DNA of 64,000 nt, taken from the NCBI GenBank assembly GCA_035772785.1, contig JAOCPU010000003.1:310001-374000 (forward strand). The letters run 5' to 3'. This document shows positions 9,680-21,218 of the stretch, in pieces. The DNA is from Phlebiopsis flavidoalba. Its lineage: Eukaryota; Basidiomycota; Agaricomycetes; Polyporales; Phanerochaetaceae. The stretch's first letter is position 1. Each line of letters opens with the position of its first letter. The translations under genes were made by a program, and so were the position numbers. The notes beneath the pieces are model-generated. The model ran no database searches and was not told the origin of the DNA. It worked only from the letters and a program-made list of their open reading frames with translations.

Positions 9680-11344
9680 ATGTCCTCACAGACCTCTGCT
9701 GGTCCTATGAATACCACAGATTCGAGCTCGACACTCAAACCCGACGGAAGCTCGGTTTCATACACGGTTTGCACGAACGTTGAGTGCAAACGCAAAGGGC
9801 TACTTTTCATACCCCACATCCAAGCCGCAGGGAGGGCCTGTAACATCTCCCTCTCATGCATCGACTCCTGGAACACCTGCGGTTGGTGACGTTATTGGGG
9901 GGGGGGGGGGGGGGGAATCCTACGCCTTTCCAGCGGTTCTTGAGCTTGGGCAAGACAAGGAAGGACTGGGAAGTCCAGTTTTTGTTCCACCGCCCCACTG
10001 GGATGAGGGTCGCATAAAAGACACTGAAGAGACTCCTACTAGTCGAGATATCCCTGCCATAGGTCTGTTCAATTCTATCGCGGATGCGGGTGACTTTGCT
10101 AATACGAATCAGTTTTGCCAGGAATATGCAGCCTCCCCTGCCGAGCTCGTGGACCCCGCCGTCACGGATCCGGGCCTCGCAGAGAGCATCGATCCACCTC
10201 CAGAGCCTAACATTTGGCACGGAGAGATTCAAGCATTGCTCTCCAAGTCCTCCATACCAGACACCACTTCCCGTTTCGTCTGACGAGCCAGAGAGCTCAC
10301 AGGCGGCGGTCACACATCCTCCGCCACAGCTCGTTTGCGCCGACCTAAAATTAATCACCGTCCTTATTTCCTCCCATCCTCAACCCCGCGTCATGAACGG
10401 CACTTTCTCTGTCTAAAGCCGGACAGAGTGTCTGTTCGGTCTTGGATCATCTGCGCGCGTCAGTTTGCCCGGTCAGGCATCGACTTCCAAGCCTAAGGAG
10501 TGTGACGGCAAAGAAACAAGAAAGAGTTCTTGATGACCGACGATTCAGGTATCATGGTATAGTGGTCCCCTGATTCCCGAGTTAGCGGACTCTACGGTTG
10601 AGCTCGCCGAGTCGGAGCTGGAGTACCTTGACCCGGACGAGGTGCAACCTATTGGAGACGACAAGCCAGATTCAAGTGGTAAATCAGCTCCAGGCAGGAA
10701 GGAAACGTTATCCAAAGGCCTGAAGGTACAATTGGACAACGTATGGCCTTTCAAGGGTCAAACTGACGGTCCTTCGATCAACGACCCGTCAGATGCGAGG
10801 GTTTATTTCCAGCCCGCCAAATCAAAGCGAATCTGGATCCCTTTCTCCCGAACAAGATACTCCATTCAAGTAATGTGGTGGGGGTACCGCATGTTAGTCT
10901 TGTAATTCCGTAACAGGACGCGATGCTCATTCCCGCTTAGATATCTCCCACCCCCTGTACTGGAGATCCTCGACAACAAGCAGCTCGAAGGGGTCCCCAA
11001 ACGCGCTGCTTTGCTGACTACCGCTCTGAAATACGCCCTAGACAAAGTCCCCCACTGTCATGATTCCTCCTCAGGCTCGTCCCGCCCATGAGACTGTTAA
11101 AAAGCTTGTACTCCGTATCTCGGATATGTGGGCGGTTTCCGTGGCATGGAGTTGGGGCGCAGTCAAGGCTTTTCGACAAGGTAAGCCGCATTACAAAGGT
11201 TCATTGCGAAAACGCTAACTAGTCTTCTCATAGGCAACGGCGTTTACTCTGACGGCTACCTGGCGTACTGACTGTTGCCGTCATTCCTGGACTTGGGAGG
11301 AGAAGGGAATACCGAAGAACGAGCACAAGCCCGTTTCCTGGTGA
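9680..11344 (+). CDS. Uncharacterised protein with C-terminal hydrophobic segment
   Basis: No named family recognised. Start ATG 9680 (MSSQTSAGPMNTTDSSSTLK), then a Ser/Thr/Pro-rich part with GYFSYPTSKPQGGPVTSPSH, a mainly acidic central part (ESYAFPAVLELGQDKEGLGS, FNSIADAGDFANTNQF, SELEYLDPDEVQPIGDDKPD) and a more conserved-looking end: LPPPVLEILDNKQLEGVPKR, VKKLV, a Gly/Trp-rich stretch near SWGAVKAF, then LTVAVIPG and KNEHKPVSW with TGA at 11342-11344. The C-terminal third is hydrophobic and may be membrane-associated. A poly-G run (9898-9915) falls inside the coding part and, with several indels, breaks the frame. I infer a basidiomycete-type protein of about 450 residues; function unknown. 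Confidence 0.55.
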
Positions 11345-12837
11345 TGCTAGTGAGATCAGCGAGCCTAGGAGGAATGATCATGATCGATCCGTGGTAGAGA
11401 ACCTTCCAAGAAATGAGATGTACTTGGCTTGATTACCTACACCTTCCGCTAGCGGTCCATGAAAGATATAGTTTCCTCTGATGATTCTATATCAATATAC
11501 TGATTCTGCAAACACTATCCCTTGCGCCACGCCAATATCCCAAGGTTACGATACCTCCGTGAAGAAAGTCTTGAGCCATCTCTCGGCCTCTTGCAGCCAT
11601 CTCATCCATTGTAACGAGGCATCTGTTTTATCTTCTGTTTTCCTCTTCATCTGCGTCCACTCACGAAGCGGTTCAGCATTCCTCGACTATGTTTCGTTTT
11701 TCTGGCCGAAGAAGATGATTCAATATCCCCACTTTTAGCAGACACGAGGTCTTGCTGGTGTTAGCTCATTTTCCAGCACGCTGCCATTAGTGCTGGATAG
11801 AACCTCATCGTTCTTGTCAGCGAAGCGCGATCGCCTCGCAGCTTGCGGGGTAAAAGTGGAAAGTGTGATAGTGAACATGAGGGGCACTGGGTCTGTACCT
11901 GCAATCTTTTATCAATCTTCATGGGCAACCGCAACACTTCAGCAGTGCCAATTTATGGTTGTACACACATCCGTTATGAGCGGAAACGCACACCTGGAAA
12001 GCGATCGGCTTAACGCCCCGTTCGCCGGCGCACCGTAATAAGGGAACCCGCGTCAATGCTACTGAGGCCAAACGTGCTGCACACGCGGGAGTACAGGACC
12101 AATTGTAGCGCGGCAGCAGGCTCAGTAAGCATCCTAGGTCTCGCCAGACGCCTGGCTACTACCCTCCGGGGTATATGACCAGCACGTCTGAAGGGACGAG
12201 AACGGCCGGCTCAAGGCGACAGTCGTTCGCGATGGCCTGACGGAGCACTTACGGCCTGGAACGATAGTAGGCGGAGGTTGAAACCGATGGCGCATGTGAG
12301 CCGGAGTGCGATTAAAATGCATGGTGTGACATCTATTCGTCGAGAAAGAATAGGCTGCTCATTGCGGAAGGATTTGTCGCTGCGTAGGTCGTGTTGTCCG
12401 AAGGGGGAGGGTCAACCGCGTGCAACAAATCGCCTTAATAATAGCAATGATTAAACAGGGCGGCCCTCTAATACCTGATTTGTTTGCATTTACGTTACTA
12501 GTCGTAATTTGCTTGCTCAAATAGCTCGATTCTCATGCGATTTGGCTCTCAGACCCATGACCCGTCTCGACTGATCATAACCCACCCCGAACAGTCTACA
12601 CTGCTATTCCTCGAGACAAATTAGTTATTTACCACAGTCTTATACGACGCCAACAGTCGAAAAGGCATATTCGGCCTGTTTTATTACCGTGTGCTTTGTG
12701 TCCAACCGTCTAAGCCGAGTCCCGCACCATATCTACTTTACGATACGAGTATTCTATCTCTCTCTATCGGAAGTCAAGACCTACCATTTGCTAATCTGCT
12801 ACAGGACTATATAAGAAGGGTTTTTACATAAGGCACA
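11345..12837. other. Region with one weak minus-strand candidate gene
   Basis: Most of this stretch has no supported gene. A candidate on the minus strand could run from ATG 12322 (MHFNRTPAHMRHRFQPPPTI) to a TAA at 11546-11548, where a clean frame reads DASLQWMRWLQEAERWLK followed by TFFTEVS and stop. The pieces between (AALQLVLYSRVCSTFGLSSI; SRFADKNDEVLSSTNGS) are in different frames. No family is recognised, so it is not entered as a CDS. From 12420 to 12800 the sequence is AT-richer promoter-like DNA for the gene at 12838. Confidence 0.35.
12805..12815 (+). promoter_or_regulatory. TATA-like element before the LRR-type gene
   Basis: The string ctatataag lies about 30 bases before ATG 12838. 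That spacing would imply a very short 5' UTR, so either the true start is further downstream or the element is not used. Confidence 0.35.
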
Positions 12838-14026
12838 ATGGCAATACGCGCTCGGTCCGAGTCAAGTCTCTTTCAGTGGCTGTTGCAAAGCGCGTACTCT
12901 TCCCAGGATGTGTCAATGTACGGCCATCGTTTCAGAAACCTCCAGGAGATGAGCCTCTGGATAGGACCCGACTTCGCGCCAGAAGATATGGAGGAAATAT
13001 TCGAAAAGCCCAGGGAAGGCTTAGCGATTCTATCGCTGCGCTTCAGGCCTTAGTGAGCATCGAAATCATTATCATCCAACCACGTCTCATCATGATCAGC
13101 GTACGAAGGGCGACTTATTACCAGTTCCTGGCGGGAGCTTACTTTGACTCAATGATAGAGGCTTTGTCGAAGTGGCCGTGTGCTCACCTTCCATCTCTAT
13201 CCATCGTACAAGATCCCCTTCCAAAGATGGACGCAGAATCCGACACAGCGTTTGCTCAGCCTATCGTATTTTTCAACCTGGAGTCCATCCGCCGTCTTGC
13301 AACATCTACATTATTGGCCCACTGTGCAGTAGTCTACGCTTCGAATACACCCTTGCGATGGGTCGTCGCCATCTTGTGGGCCGCGAACACGAGCATGCTT
13401 TACCATCGGTCGAGCTACTTGACATATCCACCAGCCGCTTGTCTGAAGCCCATCTCGAGGTCTTGGTTGGTCGCTTGGAGCGTCTGCGGCACCTCATACT
13501 GGATGAATGCCCTCTGATGCCACAGAGGGATGATGGTCCAATGGAGCTGGACGATTTCAGACCATGGCAATCTTTGGGTACGCTCCTGGCCGTTGCGAGC
13601 ATCCAGCGCTCCAAATCGAAGGAAGGCCAGTACAGAGTGTGGCGGAGGGAGTTGTCGGAGGCCTCGCAGCCAAAAGCTACCTCGAATCCACATCATGGGG
13701 GTCACAAGGACAAACATGTCGCCCACCCTTCATCACACCAGCCAACAAATGGAGAGCACCATCCTGTGGCTTCACTCCCGGAAAAGATCCACGTAATCCC
13801 CCCTGTTCCTACAATCACCAGCTTAGCCATTACCGCCCCAATGGTCTCCCCCAGTAAAGAAGACTTTGAAGAAAACTCGCCGGAAATGTGCAGCGAGCAT
13901 TTGCGCCGGGGGGTGGGATGCATCGGCCTGACTCGAATCAACCGAAAAACGCGCTATCACGGATGCGAACAGCTGGGTCTAGGCTCAATGACACGGGGTA
14001 CGAGTTGGACCTTTTGCGACAGATAA
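12838..14026 (+). CDS. Leucine-rich-repeat / F-box-type protein (uncertain)
   Basis: Opens with MAIRARSESSLFQWLLQSAY and FRNLQEMSLWIGPDFAPEDM, continues with AQPIVFFNLESIRRLATS, and has its clearest repeat-like segment at LPSVELLDISTSRLSEAHLE followed by LVGRLERLRHLILDECPLMP, a pattern of LxxLxL strands seen in basidiomycete F-box/LRR proteins. A basic linker and a VIPPVPTITSLAIT segment follow. No F-box itself is visible, so a role as SCF substrate adaptor is only inferred. The reading frame shifts at least three times. The 3' end is uncertain: a Cys-rich piece (ACPQSICSGKCGKMGY, near 14170-14215) could belong to the same gene. Confidence 0.45.
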
Positions 14027-16114
14027 CGCGACAAAGCTCCCGGCCAGCAGCATGCAGCGGATAAGAGCAAAATAGAAGACGTTCGCGAATTCGACTTCGA
14101 GCCGCCACCGTGTCGGTGCTCTGTTCCGTCGGGTCTCTGGCAAGGGTATATGGAATCATTCCGGAAAGAGGCCTGCCCACAATCAATTTGCTCTGGGAAG
14201 TGTGGCAAGATGGGTTATGTATAATTTTGGACGGAATCCTCACTGTTCTCTACGGAGATCGAGACAGGCCTGTCGACAGCCCTGGCCAGTTGCTGGATTA
14301 GGATTAACGATCAGACTCCATTTATTGTAGAATATTGTGGTTTCGCAGTTGATACTCAGTACCTTGTATGAGGTTAGGTTCGTCCTCCGCACCCACAGAG
14401 AGCACGGTAAACCCGCACGAATACGTGGAAAATTATTACATGTATTGTATTCATCCCGAATCCATAGGCTCACTCAGACGGTCCTGTGAGGTCCTAAACG
14501 ACATAGGCGCCCGACTAGCCACATACGGCGTATATCATAGGCATTTGACAGACCGACCTATGACGTAACACGCAGGACCAGACATGCCTTCGCAGCACTG
14601 GTTTGGCCACCCAACAATTGAGCGGGTCTCCTCGAGCGCGAGTGCTAAACATTGGGCTAATAATACTATACTGACCGTGACCTCAGTGAGGCCCATGCTC
14701 CGAAGCTGGATCCCGTGCAAGGACGAGTCGCTTGTACATAATCTCCGAGTACAAGACAGAAGAAGCCAGCTTCGACTGATGGGATTCGCCCAACTCGCCC
14801 TATAGCCTCGAACATACCGAACACTGAGGTCTCTTGAGTCATCCTGTATCTTGCTCTCGCAGCTCCCAGTGGTAGTTGACGTCCTTGCACCCGGTATATG
14901 ATGCTTAATGTCGTCTTGTTACTTGATGTACCTTGAGGTTCCACAGGATATCGCGTCCCGCCCCGACGATGACCATGGACTCCGGGTCATTGATGGATCT
15001 TCCCCGTCACCGAAGGAGACATCCGTTAAAGTGGTGCAGTCTCGCCACACAGCATGAAGAGTAAAAGACCAACTTCGTCATAGTATCGTTCGGAAGGTTG
15101 CGTTAGTTCCAAATATGGCGGCGACCTCGCACTTGGGACGTTGATAGCATTCGAAAAACGAAGAGAGGCACCGCACGAGGCAATGTTTCTCCTTGATGTC
15201 TTCCTGCTGCTTACGACTGCCGTTTTCTTCTGTGTATGGTGGTTCCCCTTTTTGATCTCAATTGGGTTTTTCTTCGTGGCTGGCTCGGTCAAATACTCAC
15301 TGGCCTGGTCCGTGATTTGGCAAAGGTTTGGGAGCTCAGACCGGTTTGGTCGACACCAATGTGCACCCAGTGATAGTGGATGTTTAAGGGGGCCATCGTG
15401 TAAAGAACAAGGGGCGAAATGTACAGCGGGTGAGCCTGGGTCTTATGCTATTCTTATATGTAATCCATTTGTTCCATTGTGTGGCCACTGTTGCACAACA
15501 TATTCGGCTGGGACGCAAACAACTCCCATTGTCCTACAATTCTCCCATGATGGGAGCTGATTTATTATAGCTCGGGTGCCACATAATACTGTCCGTCGGA
15601 TATCCATGTCCGTCCTAACACGTCTGTGGAGATACATTTAATGATTTCATGGAGCAGAGCAGAGTCATTCGACTCCGCTTCATTTCTGAGACTCCTATGC
15701 ACAGGTGTGTTGTGCTCACATACTGGCTATCAAATTTTCAAGGGCGAAACGTTCTCTGCGGTGTGGGTCTGCCACGGACAAACACGATATATCAAGGAAT
15801 GTGGCAAGCCGTCCAGTTCTCGATTATGCAGTAGTACAAAGTCTCGAAATCAACTCGGGGATTATACAGGCAGCCACATGGTGAACTCACGGCACCGTGA
15901 AATCTCTCAAACTCTGACTACCATCCCCGGGGCTCCTGCAGAGTGTTAACCTACCGCGCGCGATCATCCGGAGATCACAGCAGTCCGTGTTTTCTTATGC
16001 ATGATATCTGATGCCTTAGCACCGCAGCTGTACACACAGGTGCGGTACTTGTAGAGGAGCAAGAGCGTTTCCACTGTCTGCAAGCCTAACAAACAACACC
16101 CGCACCCCGCCACG
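14027..16114. other. 2.1 kb without a recognised gene
   Basis: Short open frames on both strands, none with family motifs. A 15141-15290 plus-strand piece is very hydrophobic (MFLLDVFLLLTTAVFFCVWW..) but its flanks are not open. The sequence is less GC-rich than neighbouring gene bodies. It may be a decayed gene or intergenic DNA. Confidence 0.35.
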
Positions 16115-17430
16115 ATGTCGCTACCACTAGCGAAACGATGCTTGCATGGCAATTCGACCTCATCGTCCACCAAAAACCGTGCAGAAGAAGAGGGTTCCGA
16201 TACCTATCCCAGCACCTGATGAGTGCCGCTCCTAGTGAAGGTTTTGGCCGGGTGGTGTTTGCCATTCAGACGTTTATGGTGCTAGAGCCCACAAGTATGT
16301 CGCGAAAGGCCTACCTGGCAAAGGGTTGTCTTCACTCTTGGACACGAAGGGTCTGGGTGAGCACTCGTTTCATTCTTTACAATGGTCTGTACATACTCAC
16401 CCTTTTCCCAAAGTGTCAGCCATTACTAGCCACATTGTACGGATATGGATCGTCGCCCGACTCGGCTCTGCTGTAGCGACAAGCTTCCCCGAGATCACAA
16501 CTGGCACCTATGTCGGGTTTATGCTCATGTCCTAACGCATGTCATCAATCCGACTGCCGCTCATGCGGACCCGGATACAACAACCTAGCCTCTGTCTCGC
16601 CAACCCTCCGTACGGGCTCTGGAAAGGAAACAGGACGGTCCTTCTGGGCACCCTTCGTCGCGATCGCATACTCGCCGCTTGTGTGGTCCCCGTGCCCAAG
16701 GGTCCGGGAAGTCATTACAACCTGCCTAGGCAATTGTAGCCGCCGCGACCGACGCCGTGCTCACACATGGCCTGGCACGCAATAAAAAGCCCTCGCGCGC
16801 GAGGAGCCCGGGCGCACCGTACTGTGCTACGGCATCGGTGGCCTGGGACTCAACGGCGTCGCCATCGCGAAGAACTAGCCCTTCGGCGCGAAAACACGTC
16901 ATCGCGTGTAGACCTCCGCGATTGGAGTGCCTGCTCGAGAGGACGCGCGGTAAAGCAGCAAGGCCGTGTACGGCGCAGATTATACGGCCACAGCCTGCCC
17001 GGACTCCTCGATCTCATCCGCGTACGAACAAGCTCTCGGTCGACTTCGCTTTCGACTTCGTCGGCTCGCAGGAAACATTCGATATATGTTTCTCGGCAGA
17101 CAGTGCGGATGGGAGGAACGATACACGTACTCAGGCGTTTGTGCACGCCCGCACCCTCACGATTTATTATCCGAACTGAGAGCCATGGCGAAGGATCTCA
17201 CATACAAGACCAGTTTCATCGAGCACAAAGGATGACCTTGGAGAGGGCTTACTGAAGGCCATTGCGAATGGCTCACTCAAGCCAAAGGTCGCGCCGGAGA
17301 CGACTGGTCAGATGAAACGAGTGCGTGCAAGTGTTGGATGATATGACGGGCATGGAAAACTGTTTATTAGGGCAAGGATTGCTCGTGATCGATTCGCAGA
17401 CGGATTTGTCGAGCAGAGCTCCTGTGTAAT
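16115..17430 (+). CDS. Zinc-dependent alcohol dehydrogenase (MDR family)
   Basis: Oxidoreductase interconverting alcohols and aldehydes/ketones with NAD(P). The N-terminal GroES-like domain carries MLAWQFD, KRVPIPIPAPDEC, LAGGVCHSDVYG (catalytic-zinc Cys, about 16230-16275) and TLGHEGSG (catalytic-zinc His, about 16334-16357), immediately followed by a GT donor. After an intron come LGSAVATSFPEITTGTYVG and the structural-zinc region NACHQSDCRSCGPGYNNLC. The Rossmann domain shows VLCYGIGGLGLNGVAIAK and VDFAFDFVGSQETFD, then LSELRAMAKDLTYKTSFI and AIANGSLKPKVAPETTGQM. The frame is broken about every 100 bases. The stop lies near 17430. Cofactor preference and substrate cannot be set from the sequence. 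Confidence 0.9.
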
Positions 17431-17518
17431 AAATAGTTTAATGATACAGTGGATATAGGGCGTGCAATGTGGCCGGACGCGTCAGTCAGTAATTATGGGC
17501 CCCATGTATAATACAGTA

Positions 17519-17876
17519 TTATGCGGGAACAATGCGCGCAAGGCAGACACAGATAAAAACGTCCCGTTTATCCACGGACACGCTTGGCGTAGGATCTCGC
17601 TGTGGGGGGATCGCAGACTTCATCTGTAGAGCGAACTCGCTGGTGATTGGGGTGCAGGATAAGCGTGGTATGTAGGATGCGCCGGGGCGTACGAAACCTG
17701 GAAAGAAAGGATTCACTGTATTGCTCGTAGACGTCAGCCCTTCCAAAGCCCGACTTTGCGCGATGCCGACTACAACAAGCGACTGTAACACAATCCGTCA
17801 GCAACGACCACAGCGATACATCGGAAAAAATGAGGGCACGTACCGCATATACGAGCGTAAGGGCGCCCTTCAACAT
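17519..17876 (-). CDS. Small secreted protein, about 98 residues, one intron
   Basis: Two clean exons: ATG 17876 with MLKGALTLVYA (to 17844), a 61-nt GT..AG phase-0 intron (17843-17783), and exon 2 starting SLVVVGIAQSRALEGLTSTS and ending CLARIVPA with TAA at 17519-17521. The joined N-terminus MLKGALTLVYASLVVVGIAQ is a good signal peptide, and the product after it is short. Of all genes here it is one of few with no visible frameshift. A TATA box (TATAAAGG on the minus strand, 17993-17999) lies 117 bases upstream. No family recognised. It could be an effector-like or surface protein, by inference only. The intron-spliced signal peptide is the main support. Confidence 0.6.
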
Positions 17877-18542
17877 TGTGGTCTAGTGCGGGAGATGGGT
17901 AACGGTTGAGAGCTGTCCCAGAGATTTAAATTGTGGAGAATTATGGGTTCTATGTGTACCCCGCCCCCACGAGCTAGACATTCCGCCCCCCCTTTATACG
18001 CCTGTGAGTTCGTATTTTGGTTTCTTCATAACATCACGGCGACACGCGGCGGCCCCCCATTCAGTAGAATTGTAATCGAGAGCATTTCGCGGCCAGGAAA
18101 TAGCCACTACAAATACTTCTGTCATCCAACGATTTCCGTTATAAGGACATGGCTGTACTCTCTGACAGTCTAAGACCGCCCTGGAAGCTTGTAAAGCGCG
18201 TTCCAGATGGACTTGCTCCGGCGTAACAGGTTCGCGCGCCACGGACCTAGGGAGGGGTATTAACCAAGTCACACCGATAGTTTAGTACGGCATCGTGAGG
18301 ACACTCACCAGTTCCTTCAATTGAGCTGGCACGAGGTAAAGAAAGCCTAAAGTCAATCCCCCAGTACCCCACCAACCGTTTGTTCCGGAGCACGAACGAA
18401 GCATCCGAGAAAGTATGGTGTGTATGCTTTTGATTATTTTGAATGGCAACATCCCTGTGTACAACTAAAATATCAGACCAACAAAACGCTTCATAGGGAC
18501 CGCAAAGTGAACAAATATGCTGAATTCCTGCGTATTCTATGC
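17877..18542. other. Spacer between small secreted protein and TBC gene
   Basis: Contains the promoter of the small secreted protein gene (TATA at 17993-17999) and the 3' flank of the TBC gene. Minus-strand open frames at 17994-18272 and 18282-18464 have no recognisable content. Confidence 0.4.
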
Positions 18543-20962
18543 CTATAAGTCCGGTAGTTCTTTGTGAATGAGTCCTCGTCCATGTACTTTCTCGCCACCA
18601 GTCTTCCACTTGCGTCGAGCCCGCTATCCCAAAGGGTTTTCCTCATCTAGTCATAAATCTCGCTACCTCGCCCCGTTCAGTAAACCCGCCCATTACGCCT
18701 TCGCTGCTCGAGCGCAGCTTTGTTTTCGCCCCTAAAGGAGCAAATATTCATTAAGTCTGATCACGAGTTCGCAAGCCGAAAGCCTCACGTTCAGCAGTTC
18801 GAGCAGTTCCCGTCGGTCGGGGAAGAACAGCCGAGGTTCCAGGACTGCAAGAATAGCCAAGGAGGCGCGGAAGAGGAAGGAGTCGCCTTCAAGACATAGG
18901 ATGTCCCATCAGTCATAGTCGGGCACACGCCTCGAAGGGTAGGTGTTCCAGAAATAGCGGTATGAGCCATTCCGGCAGGTAAGCGGCAGGTGATATTTGA
19001 TGTTGCTTGAAATTGAAGTAGACTACACATGGCAAAGTCAAATTCCGAGATGTTGAAACAAGAATTGGACGTACTTTTGGGCATACCGTCTGCTAATAAA
19101 GTATCGAATATTCTTACACGGGAAATAGCATGAGTAAAATTTCCAACCAAATCGTGGCCTAGTTGGGATGTTCACCTGTAATATGCCTCTACCTTTTGTG
19201 GACGAAATCAGAACGATCTCAGAGTCACGAAATGAGGTACACACATCATCGCTAGACGATTCTCCCCATAGAAAGACCGTAAACAATGTCGTCGAGGACA
19301 TTGCGCATCAAAATGACAGCCAGTGTGCAGGAGCCATGCTTGAGTAGAATCATGGCGCCCCTCCAATCTCTTGCGACACTAACCAGGAACGTAAACCCAG
19401 CCTTTCGTCAGAACGCGATGACAACCCAGGCACATAACATGTCCTTGAGGTCCTGATAAAGAGGTCCTTTTTCCGGAATAAAAAGATGTAGGGAAGGTAG
19501 GGGTCCCACCGCAGCGATGTCTTCCTCGATCAACGAAAAGAACTATGTGTGCAAGGGAAGGTGCCAGAAGAAAGAGCACGATTCGCCTCGAGCGTTACAC
19601 GCCCGATACCGCATCTGACGCGAATGAACTTACAATAACATTGCTCCGAGAGTAAAACGAAAAGGTTGTACGTTTGCCTACAACGCGAGCGGGTTACCCA
19701 CTGGCATTCTTGCCACATTGTCGCTCGCAGCTTCGACGGTATGCCCATTGCCTACCAACAGCTTTCTCAACTTAGGCTGACTTGTACACAACTCGCCAGT
19801 CGGGGACAATTTCGCGCTTCCCAATGCACAAGCGACTGTTCTATGCGCCTTTCTCTAGCGTAGCGTCGCTCTTGCAAAGCTTTGCGTCGTGTTCTCCTCT
19901 AATGTTTTCGAGCAATTAACAGAGCATAATCGTCGATCGAAGGCAAGCAGGAAACGAGCGTATAAGGAGAACTGAATTGGTTATCTATTATATATGACAC
20001 GGACAGTGAGGCTCCTCAGGTCGCACTCACCGGCTGCCCGACTGTGCTTCATCATAGTCTCCCAATATGCCATGTGCTTGATATCCTCTTTGCGGTTCTT
20101 GGGGCAGGTAAGAAGCTCGGCCGCGTCTTGCTCACAACCTTGTCAAGCATACTAGGGCCAGCCGAGCGCGAAGCCTTGTGCTTTGCCGCAAAGCTGCTGC
20201 TCGTGGTTGCGCTAGACTGCGCAGAGGTCGGGGGTAGAGGTGGACGCGGTCATGGGGAGTGATACTGTGGAGGAAAAGCTAGCGGTCGACTGAGGTGTTA
20301 TAGGCAAGGGGACTCCAGCCTCTGCAAAGTCCGTTTCGTGGTGAGGGGGAGTCGGAGGGGATGTGCTGCGCTCGGGCTCAGGTGGCGGAGGCGTAGCCAT
20401 CCTCGCGACCGCAGGGCCCAAACGTTCCTCGGATATTCCTGTCTGCATAGTGAGGTATTCTGGTGTATGGGGTTCTGCTTGTGCGTGTTGTTCAAAGTCT
20501 TGTTGCTCGACTTCTCGATCCGGATGCGGGGATTCGAGGCTTACAGTAGAAAACTCGTTGGAGAGACCAAATTCATCTAGCGAGCCAGAGACAGATGGAT
20601 GTGAATCTGTCCGGGAGTCAGGAGAAGGAGGCTGCTGTGTGTGGGCGGTGATAGCTGTTGGTCATATCCTGCGTTGATATCGAATGTCGAGACGGAGGCG
20701 TCGGGGTCGTCCCGGCGAAACCGATCTTTCCAATAACACTAGAAAGCTCGTGGTCGACAGGCCAGTGATTGTCCGCACTGAGATGGCTACTGAGGCTCTT
20801 CTCCAACTCCTCACGTATGGCTGCCGGGGAAAACTCGTAAGGCGGGTCATCATCTGTGTCAGAGAACGCATCATCGAAATTGAAGGACTTGGGGGCAGTG
20901 GACGACGACGTCGGACGATGCAACGTCGGCGAGTCCAGCTCGTCGTCAGAGTACATGCTCAT
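18543..20962 (-). CDS. TBC-domain Rab GTPase-activating protein
   Basis: Accelerates GTP hydrolysis on Rab-type GTPases in vesicle traffic. The N-terminal 300 or so residues are disordered: MSMYSDDELDSPTLHRPTSS, a Pro/Ser-rich part (TPPPPEPERSTSPPTPPHH), then PPKNRKEDIKHMAYWETMMK. The TBC domain follows in pieces: GIPSKLRATMWQ (about 19711-19748), IPEKGPLYQDLKDMLCAWVV with a GYVPG turn, IMRNVL and HCLRSFYGGESSSDDV, RIFDTLLADGMPK, then LPFEACARLWD-like and FLFRASLAILAVLEPRLFF-like sequence once frames are corrected. The gene ends DWWRESTWTR.LIHKELPDL with TAG at 18543-18545. Catalytic Arg and Gln finger positions fall in frameshifted stretches and cannot be confirmed. It is divergent from the GCP4 gene with 256 bases between starts. 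Confidence 0.82.
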
Positions 20963-21218
20963 GGCGGTTGGGGTCGACGATGGGGCCGAGGTGAATGTGA
21001 AAGAGAACGAAGAGTAAATGCTATGCTTAGAACGATACGCATCACCTCCGGAGCCCTCTCTCCGACCCGCGCTTGTCGGCGCGACGCGTTACGCGTGTGA
21101 CACCGCCCGTCCTCATTCCACATCGAGCACAACACCAGAGGCAATAGTCACGCACCAAAACTCGGTGACAAACCTGATAAGCAGCCACGCGAGTGGCAGC
21201 TGACGTGATCAGTCGCTG
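20963..21218. promoter_or_regulatory. Shared divergent promoter, TBC gene / GCP4 gene
   Basis: Only 256 bases separate the minus-strand TBC start (20962) from the plus-strand GCP4 start (21219), so both 5' UTRs and promoters must fit here. GC-rich, with a pyrimidine-rich leader for the TBC gene; no clear TATA box. Confidence 0.5.

Noticed and set aside
9181..9876. 231-codon minus-strand open frame
   Set aside because: No motif or splice structure, and it overlaps the first exon of the better supported plus-strand gene at 9680.
12838..17430. A biosynthetic gene cluster around the alcohol dehydrogenase
   Set aside because: No core synthase (PKS, NRPS, terpene cyclase), P450 or dedicated transporter is recognisable nearby.
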